Shown piece by piece: positions 35,460 to 47,056 of a stretch of 64,000 nt of DNA (the stretch's first letter is position 1; each line of letters opens with the position of its first letter). A program made the translations under genes and the position numbers. The DNA comes from Costus lasius. Lineage: Eukaryota > Streptophyta > Magnoliopsida > Zingiberales > Costaceae. Below the pieces are notes generated by a model. The model was not told the DNA's origin, searched no databases, and saw only the letters and a list, made by a program, of their open reading frames with translations. The stretch lies in contig JANVAS020000203.1 of assembly GCA_027563935.2 (NCBI GenBank), positions 1,302,001 through 1,366,000 on the forward strand, written 5' to 3'.

Positions 35460-37214
35460 TGATGACTCTAAATTTCATAGTATTTTTTATACTTATTTTA
35501 TCATCTTTTTGAGCCACGTGCATGCTCTTTTGCTTATTATATGCTTTTTTTATCATATATTTTGGAATCAATACTTTTCTTGGGTTTTGATCAATTTTAG
35601 GAAAAAAGGCGTCGTTTTCATGGGTTTTCAAGCAAATCCAACACACGGGCGTGTTCCTAACAACAAGAGGAGACAACATATCAAATTTCATGTCAAAATA
35701 GACCTTCTAGCAAAAATACGGCACTACCATATTTTCTGGTGAAACTCTCACGGTACTGTACTTTTGGCTGACTTTAATCAGAGATTTCAGACAAAATACG
35801 GCACTACTGTATTTTTGGGACAAACTGCAATGGTACCATATTTTTTGAGGATTTCAAACAGAAAGTTTCTAAATTTTTGGGCAAAATACGGCACTGCCGT
35901 ATTTGTATTATGGTACTGTATTTTTGGCCCAGTTTCCCGATTTTTCCGCCGCAAACTTCAAAAGACCATATCATGATATTTAGGGCACCAAATTAAGATC
36001 CGAAAGAAGCTGTAGACTCATCTCAATGATGAGAAGATAAAGGGAGCAGAAGCCCAATTTTTACAGGGGATCCATGGCGAATTTGAGAGAGGGGTGGCCG
36101 CGCTAGGGTTCATGAGTTCTCAGCCCACAGACCACCTCTGGCCACGATTTTTGACAGAGAGCTTCGCCTGGTGAAGGAGAATACACAACTGAAGTTTTAG
36201 AGCATTTGGAGTCATATCGAGGGAGAAATCAGCAGAACGGTGGAGACAGCACTATTGATATCGAAATTACGGGCTGTAATTCAAGTACATCACTGTTTTG
36301 TAACTTTTCTTCCCTCTCTTTGATATCTTATCACACTGAAACATGTTTTGTTGTAAATCCTTCATCATGGTAGCTTAATCTTTCGCCGAGACATGTGGGT
36401 GTAATCTCTTTGTTTCTTAATGACTAGAAAACCCTAATTTTGTCAAACTGATTTTATTGTGATAATTTTACTTTTGTGATTGATTGATTGCTCTTTAATT
36501 CTCCTTTGTATCTTAATATCAACATGTTTTAGGATTTTGCGAAATAGACTGAGAAGTTGATTGTGAAATTCGGAACCCTAGGAATTATCGAGTTTGGAAC
36601 TAACGTAAGGGATTAGGTTGTTCTTCGAATTCTAATTTTTAGAGAGTTTTAATGCCTTGTTGATTTTATGATTCTCTGGATTGAGTTAATATTTTAGACT
36701 TGATTAGAAATTGTAAGAGATTAAATTTCTGGTCGTCAGAGAACCTTGAGTAAAACTTGTGTTGAGACTCTAATGCACGAGAGTGATCTTGAGTTTCCAC
36801 TTGAGGTTATTAACTTAGAATTCGAATGCACGAGAGTGATCCTTGAGTTCTTAGTTGATGGTTTACTTAACTTCAGCATTGAATAGATCTTGCACGAGAG
36901 TGAAAATTGGTTCTTTGTACGATTGTTTGCGCGAGAGCGAGACAATTTATTTATGAGGTAAACTATACCTTCATCATGATAAAATGAGATTGACAGACGC
37001 TTATCTTAATCTAGCCATTAGAAATTAAAGTAGATGAACCCCTTGTCCCGATTCCTTCCCTGATATTTTCTCTGTGTCCTTTTCGATAGTTTGATTCACT
37101 ATTTTCCGATTGTCTAGCTAGCGAGAAATCGATTATTCAGTACTTAGCAACAAGGTCTCTGTGGTTCAATATCTTTTATTACTTTGACTATCCGTGCACT
37201 TGCGGAATACAACA
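35460..37214 (+). mobile_element. Athila-like 5' LTR
   Basis: 1755 bp, TGATGACTC...TACAACA. It has repeated dyads around AAATACGG (35713-35935), the best being AAATACGGC-act-GCCGTATTT at 35884-35904. A 13-base motif TGCACGAGAGTGA occurs three times (36774, 36827, 36891) near the 3' end. Confidence 0.78.
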
Positions 37215-37220
37215 TGTTTT

Positions 37221-37236
37221 TGGCGCCGTTGCCGGA
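37221..37236 (+). other. Primer-binding site of tRNA-Asp type
   Basis: TGGCGCCGTTGCCGGA, six bases after the LTR. This is the site typical of Athila/Tat-lineage elements and differs from the iMet-type sites elsewhere in the window. Confidence 0.88.
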
Positions 37237-37411
37237 GACCTTGGGTTTCTCAATATTGAAGATATTGAGAGTATTTCTAGACTAGGTTTTTTGTTTTTTG
37301 TTTTTGTTCATTATTTTAGGTATTTTTGTTTTCCTATTTTTGAAGTTTAGATTATTCTGTTTTTCCTTATTATTCTGCATATTTTGAACTTTTTAATCTA
37401 TTTACTTGTGT

Positions 37412-39024
37412 ATGCGCAGAAATTTAAGATCAGGACCTCTAGTTCCTCTAGACCCTGAAATTAACAAAACTCTCAGACTGCGTAGGAAGCTTAGATTTGC
37501 AGAGGTACAAGAAGAATAAGTGATTCTGGCCGAGAGAAGATCTTTGCGCGACTATGCTACCCCTAATTCACAGGGAATTCACTCTAGTGTCACTAGACCG
37601 GCCATTGATGCAAACAATTTCGAGATCAAACCAGTGTTCCTATCTATGCTTCAACAAAATCAATTTGGAGGATCTCCACTTGAGGATCCTAATATTCATC
37701 TTTCTCTTTTTCATGAATTGTGTGATATAATTAAAATTAATGGAGTTTCTGATGATGCACTAAAAATGTGATTATTTCATTTTTCTCTCAGGAACCGAGC
37801 ACGTGATTGGCTACACTCTCAACCTTCTGGAACGTTCACAACTTGGGAGCAGTTGTCTAATGCTTTTCTAATGAAATACTTCCCTCCCAGTAAGACGATT
37901 CATTTAAGAAACCAGATCACGGGATTTGCTCAGAAGGAAGGAGAATCTCTTAGTGAATCATGGGGGTGGTACAATGAATTGCAAATGAAGTGTCCTCACC
38001 ATGGCTTGGAGAGATGGGTTTTAATTGAAACATTTTATTATGCTTTACTCAATAATACACGCCTCACGGTTGATGCTACTACAGGAGGAGCTTTCATGAG
38101 CAAGACAATGGAGGAGGCCCATCAACTGATTGTGGAGCCGGCTTTGAGCAATGATCAAAATTTCAGAGAAAGAGGAGTGATATATCGACCTCCTCATGGT
38201 AAGAATGATGGTAATGATTTTCGCACTCTAGCTGAGAAAGTTGAATCTTTGTACAATCATTTTGATACGTTGAAAATGCAAACTCATGTTGTTTCTTCTT
38301 CTATTACTTGTGAGATTTGTGGGAATAATGGGCATAATGCTGAAGAGTGCAAAATAATTGTTGATAGGGGTGAGGAACAAGTTAATGCTTTGGGGGGGTT
38401 ACAATCAAAGTAGATCTAATGACCCTTATTCTAGTGCCTACAACCCTAGATGGAGGAACCACCCTAATTTGTCCTGCAAAAGCAATAATCATGCTAGTGA
38501 GCATAGTGAACATAGGGGGTTTCAACAAAAAAACACAAGAATAGAGTCAACCCCAGAAACACAGCTTAGAAGAAATGTTTACTCAATTTATGGGGTTCCA
38601 GAAAAAATAGAATGATGATGTGAATGAGAGTCTGAAACAGATCAATTCTAGGATAGATGGTATTGTTGCTCACAATAAAATGCTAGAGTCACAAATTGCA
38701 CAGCAGGCTAGCACTTCATACAGATTCCCAGGAAGGTTACCTGCCAAACCTGAACCAAACCCTAGGGAGCAATGTAATGCTGTCATAACTAGACGTGGAA
38801 AACAATTGGATGATCCAAGGGGATCTCCAGATCATGATAAGGTAGAGCCCAACATTAAGACTAGCAGTGAACCTGTGCTGGAATCACAACCCGCACATGA
38901 GCGGTCCCGAACTAGTTTGTCCCCTCACAAGGGTGATGAACTTAAAAGTGATTTGCCATGTAAGGTTGATGATTCTAAACCTAGTTCACCACCACCCTAT
39001 AGGCCACCTATTCCCTTTCCCTAG
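37412..39024 (+). pseudogene. Athila-like gag (broken)
   Basis: Starts at ATG 37412 (MRRNLRSGP...). In-frame stops lie at 37517-37519 and 37769-37771. The Gag core follows (37790-38160), with motifs such as FPPSKT, LIETFYYAL and TVDATTGGAFMSKT that are typical of Athila Gag. A CX2CX4HX4C knuckle (CEICGNNGHNAEEC) is near 38311-38352. A run of seven G near 38390 shifts the frame, a further shift lies near 38615, and a stop at 39022-39024 closes this part. Gag would form the particle shell. The homopolymer shift could be a sequencing error; the stops could not all be. Confidence 0.82.
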
Positions 39025-39030
39025 AGGATT

Positions 39031-39965
39031 GTTCAAGCAAAATTGGATAAACAATTTGGGCAATTTTTGGATGTTCTTAAAAAGCTTTACATTAACATAC
39101 CTTTTACTAAAGCTTTATCTCAAATGTCATCTAATGCAAAATTTTTGAAAGAAATTCTGTCTAACAAGAGAAAGAATGAGGATTATGGTATTGTGGCACT
39201 TACAGAGGTGTGTAGTGCCCTTATTCAGAATAAGTTGCCACCTAAACTAAAGGATCTAGGTAGTTTCTCTATACCTTGTTCTATTGGAGATATAGCTTTT
39301 GACCGAGCCTTATGTGATCTCGGTGCAAGTGTTAGTCTAATACCTTATTCTCTTTACAGGAAATTGGATATTGGAGAGCTCAAACCAACCTTAATTTCTT
39401 TGCAACTTGCTGATTCATCAGTTAAGTATCCGGTTGGCATATTAGAGAATGTTCCTATACAAATTGGTAATTTTTTCATACCCACAGACTTTGTAGTTAT
39501 AGAGATGGAAGAAAATTCTAAAATCTAATTATTCTTGGTAGGCCTTTCTTAGCTACATCCAGTGCATTAATTAATGTTAGAAAAGGAAAATTGACTTTTG
39601 ATATTTATGGTGATAAAATTGAATTTGATTTAATTGATTCTTTAAAAAAGGCATCACACTCGGGGACATGCTATAGCATAGAAATAATTGATGATGAGGT
39701 TGTTTGTGACATGCATAGTTTATTTGATGAACCTTCTGATTTTGAAACTGATACATCTTCTGAGTATGCTAATAAAGAATTTCAGGAAAGAGTAGCAAAG
39801 AAGAAGAGGAAGAGACGAAAGAGGAAAGGAAAATCAAAATTGCTTGAGAAAGGAAAAAGGCTCATAAGTAAATTTGGACACTGTTTTAGGTCTGAGCCTT
39901 ATGTTCTTGAGAGCCCTGAACGAGACATAGAGAAATCAGGATGGCGACTAGAGACACAATCATGA
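39031..39965 (+). pseudogene. Athila-like protease and basic tail (frameshifted)
   Basis: Aspartic protease homolog with catalytic CDLGASVSLIP (about 39313-39345) and a second conserved stretch LGRPFLATSSA near 39535-39565. These lie in different frames because of a shift around 39528. Downstream is an acidic stretch, then a lysine/arginine-rich run (about 39790-39850), and a stop near 39965. No RT follows. In complete relatives RT would start soon after this point. Confidence 0.8.
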
Positions 39966-41457
39966 TCAAATCCGAGTGTTGAACGGTCAAGCTAATGACC
40001 GAAAATTAGCACTTCTTGGGAGGCAACCCAAGCATTCTTTTGTTTTTGTTTTCTTTTTGTTTTTGTTTTTACTTTTGTCTTAGTTAATTGCTTACTAACT
40101 TTTTACTTTTTGTCTTCTCTCTGTGTAGGTGGATCCATGCAGAATTTATGAGTTAAACGCAAAGTGGCACAGGAGGGACCAGCAGAGGGCGATGTTGAGG
40201 CTATAGTTTCTGATCATTAGTAGGCTTTGTAAGTATCCCCTTCCCTGCCTTTCTTTATTTGTGCTTTATTTGATACATGATAGTTTTATTCTCTTGTAAG
40301 GAAGGATGACGTTGTCATGCTTCTTGTGCCCGCATGCCACGGATCCTCGCCTTTTGATTTTATTGATAGATTTTTTGATTCGGTCATATTGACATATTAT
40401 GATGCTGATGTTTGGATTTTATTTCGATATAGTAGTATTTGAAAATGTGATGCTATTATTGCGAGGCTTTATGAATTGTTGCATGTGTTAATTGATTTGA
40501 TGCATCTTGATTTGAATGATGATATACTTTATATTATGATGATGTGTAATAGGGATTTTTGAAAAATACAGCAGATACCATGCCAAAATTTTTAATGAAT
40601 TATTATACATATCAATTTATGAAAATTAGAAATAGATTTAATATGTTGAATTTATTTCTTTGATATAATATATTTGTTGGAAGTTTTTCATTAATTGTTA
40701 CATGAAACTCTAGGTAAATGCATTGTTTAGTGAATGCAATCTTGAAGTGAAATAATTCCTTTGAATAAAATGAGCATATTTGCCCATGTTATTGAGTTGA
40801 TATCAATTGATTAATCTAGTTGATCTTTATAATCTTTTATGTTATTTGTTGGGAAAAAGAAATCCAAATCCATGAGAGAGAATAACTCCTCTTATTGGCA
40901 TTGTGTTTACAATGGTACCTAAGACAAGAGTTGAAGTTTCAATGAAAAAGTGTGTATCTATGTGGATGCATGCCAAGAGAGAGTTCCTTTGGCATTGACT
41001 CCTCTGTCTCAAGAAAATTCTTTCTACTTATGAGTCACGAGTTTTATTATGTGTGGTTATGTGACCAACATACTCTAAATTCGTTACCGGAAAAGGGGTG
41101 GTAATCGATTTAGCGAATGTCAAGAAAAAAAACATATTAGTGTAAAAGATTTGAGTGGAAAAAGATCTAGAGATCCTATTGCTGTAAACAAAAACATATT
41201 AAATGAATATCTTAAAATCAAGATTAATTCATGAGATTGAAATTCTATTACTATGCATATTACAAAATTTTATTTGATTGAGTTTTGAGTCTTAAAGATT
41301 AATTTCAGAAGATGATGTATTTACTTGGAAATTTTGTGTGGGATGAATGAAATTTTCTATGAATGATTATATTTTAGAAATTTATTCGTCATGTGAAAAT
41401 TTATTTGTCAATACTTAGTATTGATTTCTTTATTTGCTTGAGGACAAGCAAAGTTTG
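39966..41457 (+). other. Non-coding 3' part of the Athila-like element
   Basis: AT-rich, with no convincing reading frame and no env-like protein seen. It contains the hairpin at 40015-40032 and the dyad at 41434-41451. It ends with GTTTG (41453-41457), the TSD of solo LTR F. Confidence 0.6.
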
Positions 41458-43156
41458 TGAAAGTCCCCTTCAAGGGGGAGCGCAAGGGGGGTGAAACCCT
41501 AAAGGGGGGGGGGGCGCATGAAATATTTCTAGGGTTTCATGTGGATCGATTGCATGAATATATATATGATCAACTTTGATATTATCTTGAAGATCAAGTT
41601 AAGATCTTTTACCATAGCCATGATGAAGGAGGCGACTTGGAAGAAGAGAACAAAGTTGATCTCCTCCAAATGGCGCGCACACAAGAAGACAATGGCTACT
41701 CCCTTCACGCCTTTGTGCTAGCAAAAGCTTCAAGGGGTCTTGTCGTATGAAGGAGATGATCGAGATCTCTTTGCTTGGCCGAATCCCTTCTTCTCGTCGT
41801 CAACCCACTCTCCTCTACCCGAGAGTGCAAGCGGTCATACACCAAGAGAAAAACGTTGAGGCGTTTTGGCGTTTTAGCAAAGTCGCCTTGATGACTTTCC
41901 AAAAGTGGAATGACATGAAGTAATGCTCTCAAAACCGACCAAAACGCTTAAGCATTGAACCAAGCGTTCACACATGTGAACCGGTTCAAGCTCAATCGAT
42001 CCAATTGACTTTGGTCCAAAAAACCAAATCAAATCAGCCCAAGCCATGGTCTAGATCTCATTGAACCAATAGGTTCCTGATCTAACCGTTCATCTCGTGA
42101 TGCTTTTGATCTAACCGATCTATCATCATTTCTCTCGATCAAAGCTTACCGATCTCAAGCCCTAATCAATCAAACATGATCAGACCAGATCTCACTTACA
42201 ATCAGAGTTTAAACTCCTTTAAACTGAACCCAAACAATTCAGTCCACACGATCTGACTTGAGTAAGCCATATCATCAAATTGTGCGACCCTGAGGGTTTC
42301 CTTTAAATGTCGGTAACGATAACTCACGTTATCACGATCAGTGAGGGGTATCTAGCAACACATCACTGTCTCCCGATATAAAGGAAAGAGTCTTCCAAGA
42401 CTACTCCCAAACCATAGCACAAGTGTGAATCCACTTCACTAGGCATACATGTATCCTTTGCCACTGGATGTTCTTATTGGACAAGGATGTCAAGCCTGTA
42501 ACTCCAATATGATGAGCATGATTAGACCAGATGAACATAGTCACCTGGGTATGGCCATACACTTTCTCAATCATCTCATTTAGGGGGGGCCCCTTTAGAA
42601 CATCACACTCCTTAAACAAGGAGACGGCAATCCTATATCTATCACTAGTGTCCTAACCTGACTCATGATCATTATCCAAGATAGTCTATAACCATTATGT
42701 TTCAAATGATATTGAACTACCTCAAAACAATGACAATCATCATTTAGAAACACAAGTGATCTCAAGTCAGAGGACATGTGCCACTTGTAGCAAACAAGGA
42801 TTATTCATATTGTGACAAGCAATTGAATATCCTAGTAGGGTCTGTCCAGTACATCCAATGTACCCATGAGTCTACATCTTATTCCATGCTCGAAGCATCC
42901 TATAAGATTAGAACACATATTAGTCTCAATCATATCAAGGCTGTCTCATGTTCACCAAGATATCTCGACTAAGGACATTACAGCATGTCAGCCTAGCTGA
43001 ACAGCATTGAGACATTATTCAGAAGCACACTCATTGCAGCAGACAATGTAACATACTGAATAACAACCATTGCCTTTATAAACATAAGAGTTTATATACA
43101 TGATACTGATAGAATCCCAAGGCCTCAAACATTAGCCTTAAGGGCATACCCCAACA
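41458..43156 (-). mobile_element. Solo LTR F (copia, B/C/D family)
   Basis: A 1699-bp LTR on the minus strand, starting TGTTGGGGTATGCCC at 43156 and ending at 41458, with TSD GTTTG at 41453-41457 and 43157-43161. It is more diverged than the C LTRs. The dyad GATAAC...GTTATC is at 42318-42333. ATG GCT ATG (41621 down to 41613) is followed by GTAAAA, the start-plus-donor layout again. Confidence 0.93.
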
Positions 43157-43161
43157 GTTTG

Positions 43162-44775
43162 AGCCTTATGTGTTATCGCATCCCCAGATCTTAGTAAAAG
43201 AGTGGTTAGGGCGTCTCCCACTCCATACCTAATATGGAATCTTGGAGACACTCTTAGATGGAACGTTATTCAGTATAAGAGAAGTTGTCTCAAGTGCATG
43301 ACCCCATAATGAGGGAAGTAGAGTTGCATAACTCATCATAGACCGAACCATGTCCAACAAGGCTCGATTTCTCCTCTCAGACACACCATTCCATTGAGGT
43401 GTTATAGGAGGAGTGAGTTGGGATAAGATCTCATACTCTCTAAGATAGTCAAAGAACTCACCGCTCAGGTACTCTCCACCATGATCCGATCAAAGAATTT
43501 TGATGAGTCTACCAAGCTGGTTCTCTACCTCATGTCTAAACTCCTTAAATTTCTCAAAGGATTCAGACTTATGTCTCATCAAATAGACATAACCATATCT
43601 ACTGAAATTATCAGTAAATGTGATGAAGTAGTTGTACCCACCTCTAGCTTATTTAATTAATGGCCCACACACATTACTATGTATGAGATCCAATAAACCT
43701 CCTGTCCTCTCCAGTCTTGGTGACGGGCACTTTTGTCATTTTCCCTAATAAACAAGGTTCACACGTATCATATTCTTGTTTATATGTGCTAATCAACAAT
43801 GCTAGAGGAAAGCACCAACTGAACCACTCAGTTTGATCCTCTTACTATTTATGTTACAAATAGAGCTATCCATGTCCAAGACATATAAACCATTGCATAA
43901 AGTACCCTTCCCATAAAAGATATTTACAAATGAAAAAGAACAAGTGTTCTCTTTTATTTCAAACTTAAATCATTTCTTGGCTAAGCAAGGAATGGATACA
44001 ATGTTTTTAGTAATTGAAGGTACATAATAGCAATGATCTAACTCTAACTGAAGTCCAGAAGGCAAGGAGAGAGTCAAAACTCCTACAACAACAGCAGCAA
44101 CCTATGCCCCATTTCCAACTCGTAGGTCAATCTCTCTAGGCCGCACCGATCTACTTCTCTTGAGCTCCTACATATTTGTACAAATATGAGCTCCACATGT
44201 GGTATCCAATACCCATGTCATAGAAGTAGAAAGGATGACTTCGGTAACATAAATACCTGAGCATGAAGATGAAGCCTTGCCTCTCTTCTTCTCATTCTGA
44301 AGTTGCGCCATGTCCTTCATCATGTGAGGTGGCCCTCCGCATGAATAACACATGCTATTCCTGAGTCTTTCCATATTTATTTTCAGTTCCTTGTTCAAAC
44401 CTTTCGGCTCACCGTGCTGAATGTCAACTTTAGGAGGATTGAGTCTAACTAGTTCATCGAAGAGCTGTTTTACATTAGAAATAATCTCAGAGGCACTCTT
44501 CAATTAATATTGCCCTTAAAACTCATGCGACATGTTGGTTAGCATCAATTCAGCAATCTCTAAAGTATCAGCCTGATGCTTATCAAAAGCATCCTTCTCA
44601 GCCGCTGAAGCCGAGCATGGAAGTGGCTCAGGAATAGGCTGCTCAAGGACATAAAACTTCCTCTCGAGCTTGAGCATAATTCTCAAGTTCATATACCAAT
44701 CCATCAAGTTGAATCCAACAAACTTGTCCTTTTCTAGGATTGATCGCATGACCATCTACTATTGTTCATTGCCAT
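43162..44775 (-). pseudogene. Copia A gag, protease and integrase N-part (decayed)
   Basis: Minus-strand remnant read from 44775 leftward. It holds a Gag N-terminus (44516-44755, LEKDKFVGFN...), a Gag with much of its middle deleted, a zinc knuckle that has lost its last Cys (CYSCGGPPHMMKDM), a protease with LDTTCGAHI (about 44190), the integrase zinc region and core with the NGVSERRNR-equivalent (about 43350-43400), and KIWGC at 43170-43185. Many stops and shifts. A ttgttgtag acceptor-like site precedes ATGGCAATG at 44775-44767. Confidence 0.85.
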
Positions 44776-44779
44776 TGTT

Positions 44780-46479
44780 CTACAACAACCAAGAAACAGT
44801 AGATTAGTATACTTCAAATCATTTCAACTGGACTTGTTTTAAATGATTATGACTCCCACTATTTTAATTGAATCGACATCCCACAAAGTCAATCACGAAA
44901 TCCGAGATTTCCTAGTGAGATGAGATCCTTATTCGACATGAGGCTTAGCGTCCCACAAGGGTGGGATGAGATGCACAAAGTGACCCATGCTTCTTTAGGT
45001 GGGCACACCGGCCGATTGCACTTGGCAACTCCCCTTATTGAGATAGTCTAGGCATTTCATGTCCAGCGAGGGCTGGAAATAGCATGAAACCCTAACCTAT
45101 CAACGATACCTCTAGAGTTTCATCATATGCCCAGCACATGTGAAAATCTAGTCATGTTCATTCCTAACCGTTATGTCTAGGTTAAAACTAGACTGGGGAA
45201 ACCATTGTCGCCACACACCTTCTAAAGATAAGTGGGTGTGTCCCATGAGGGTGGGAAACAGTTCACAACACCACTGATCAATAGCTTGATGAGGGCTACG
45301 AGTTAGAAGGCTACTAGACTTGATATTTTTTTTATCAAGGGTTTTTGAGGGCTCATCCTCTTAGTTTTATCTTATGTCTAACATTACAGACATGCAATCC
45401 TATAGTGATAACATGAAGATAAAACATCGTAGGCATGCTTTCCTTTAGCAAATAAGGAAAGGAGTAAAAGGATGATGTGATCATAGCTCATTCAAGACAT
45501 TGAACCAACCCATGCCAAAAGGGGTTCAACTCTTGACCTAGGACACAAGCCCCTAAAACTAGACCTAGCGTAGCCGACCTCTAGCTTGATTTTCAAGGTT
45601 GGCTCCAAGGTCCTCCTTGCCATAGTTTAGCTCTCAAACCCTAGAGGTGCCTTTAGGGAAGACCCTTGATGCACAACCATGGGTTCAACCAAAGCCATGA
45701 AGCTCCTCCAAGGGTGAACCACCACCTTGCAAGGGCCAAGATGGCTAGCTCACAAGCTCTAAGGCTCAACCATGCCTTCTTGCGCCACCATGCAAGCATG
45801 CGCCACCCAATTTTGAAGCTTGATGCGCCACCAAGAAAGGTGCGCAAGCTTCAAGCATGCACCAATCATCCATGTCCATATGCGCCCCTAATCTTCATCT
45901 TATGATTACAAAATAAAAAGTAAAAGAAAGGTAGCATGCAGGCCTCACAAGGATACAACACAGGCATGCAAAGGGGCTTGACTAATGATCACAACATCAT
46001 GCACAAACAAGATACTTAATCATGCAATTCTACATGCTCATGGAAAACACAAAATTTGAAATTTTACTTTTTCATCAAAACATGTCTCTCTTCCTTCCCC
46101 TCTTATCACAAATCTTTGATTCTATGTTTCTCTCAGGATTCTGCAAGAGGCATACTCGTTGCCCTCCTTGCAATCCCTAACTTGCTTGGATAAGGGCAAT
46201 CACCCAGTCCATGCCCCATCCCAACAAGTCTCTTATGATGGGTCTATCCCACCATGAGAGGAGAACTATCTCTTTCACATGTGGGTCTATCCCAGCACAT
46301 GAAGAGAGCAAAGAACCACAAGAAGTTGATTAGAGGTAAGAAAAAACAACCTACAATTTTTTTACTTAGAATAATCAAGCGCCATATACAAGTAATATGC
46401 GAAAATTACTATATGGCATGTGAGCATAGAGAAAAGCATAGAAGCATCGTTTGAGGCTCACAAGTCCCTCTAATACCAC
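44780..46479 (-). other. Copia A leader and primer-binding site
   Basis: 1.7 kb without coding sequence between A's gag and 5' LTR. The minus strand reads GTGGTATTAGAGGG next to the LTR (46466-46479), a slightly decayed iMet-type primer site, and the first 100 bases match E's internal start at 63891. Two related short hairpins (CCCAC-aagg-GTGGG at 44952-44965 and a similar one at 45242-45255) recall the twin hairpins in the B/C leaders. Small reading frames here are not supported as genes. Confidence 0.7.
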
Positions 46480-47056
46480 TATTGGGAAACCCTGGGGATA
46501 TTTCACAAATTTTTCATCAAACAATACAATTGTACAGCAAAAGAATACCCCCGAAATAGGCCGATCTCAAAAACCCAATGAAGATCGTCTTGTGAGGGGG
46601 TTGACACAGTGAGATAAAAAATACCTAGAGCAAGTGGAGGCCGATGTCGAGGTAGGAACCCAAGTGTGCGCCCTCTGCAGTCTCACACACACGGATGCCT
46701 CAAGTCCTCTTCTTCCACGCCCGGTGCTAGCCTCGGGAAGAATATCCAAGCCTTAGGTCACCATCTTCTTTGCTTGTGCCACCTTCAAGGAAGATGCGCC
46801 AAGAGGATGGAGATGATGCCGCCAAGGTCTTCCTTCACTTGCGCCAAGAGGAGGAAGAGAAGAAGAAGCTTGTGGCCAAGGGTGGAAGAGATGCGCCAAA
46901 GACCTATGCTCTTGCACCTTTGAAGTTGCTTGCTCACGCCAATTTGATTACATATACGTGCTCTCGTATATATATGTATATATATGGAGCGAGGGGGGGG
47001 GGCAAGAGAAGGGGATGGATGGGCACAACTCATCAAGGGGCATGCAGCTAGGGTAT
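46480..47056 (-). mobile_element. Copia A 5' LTR, 3' portion
   Basis: The last 577 bp of A's 5' LTR, aligned with 162-740 (A's 3' LTR) and with the ends of E and E'. The Tekay-type element interrupts it at GGTAT (47052-47056), and it continues for 20 bases at 58032. TATATATATGTATATATATGG at about 46966-46986 may hold the TATA box. A donor-like GTATTTTTTATC starts at 46624 on the minus strand. Confidence 0.88.

Larger units (their letters stand above)
35460..41457 (+). mobile_element. Athila-like Ty3/gypsy element with gag-protease only and no visible 3' LTR
   Basis: 5' LTR (35460-37214), a primer site of tRNA-Asp type, gag and protease (37412-39965), then 1.5 kb without coding sequence. RT, RNase H and integrase are absent. 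The hairpin CTTGGG-aggcaa-CCCAAG (40015-40032) and a TTGCTTG-agga-CAAGCAA dyad near the 3' end (41434-41451) resemble sequences I recall from Athila-type elements after pol and before the polypurine tract. The 3' LTR is missing, so a deletion probably ran into copia A. Confidence 0.8.

Noticed and set aside
39966..41457. Possible env-like gene of the Athila-like element
   Set aside because: No reading frame of useful length, no signal peptide or membrane segment seen.
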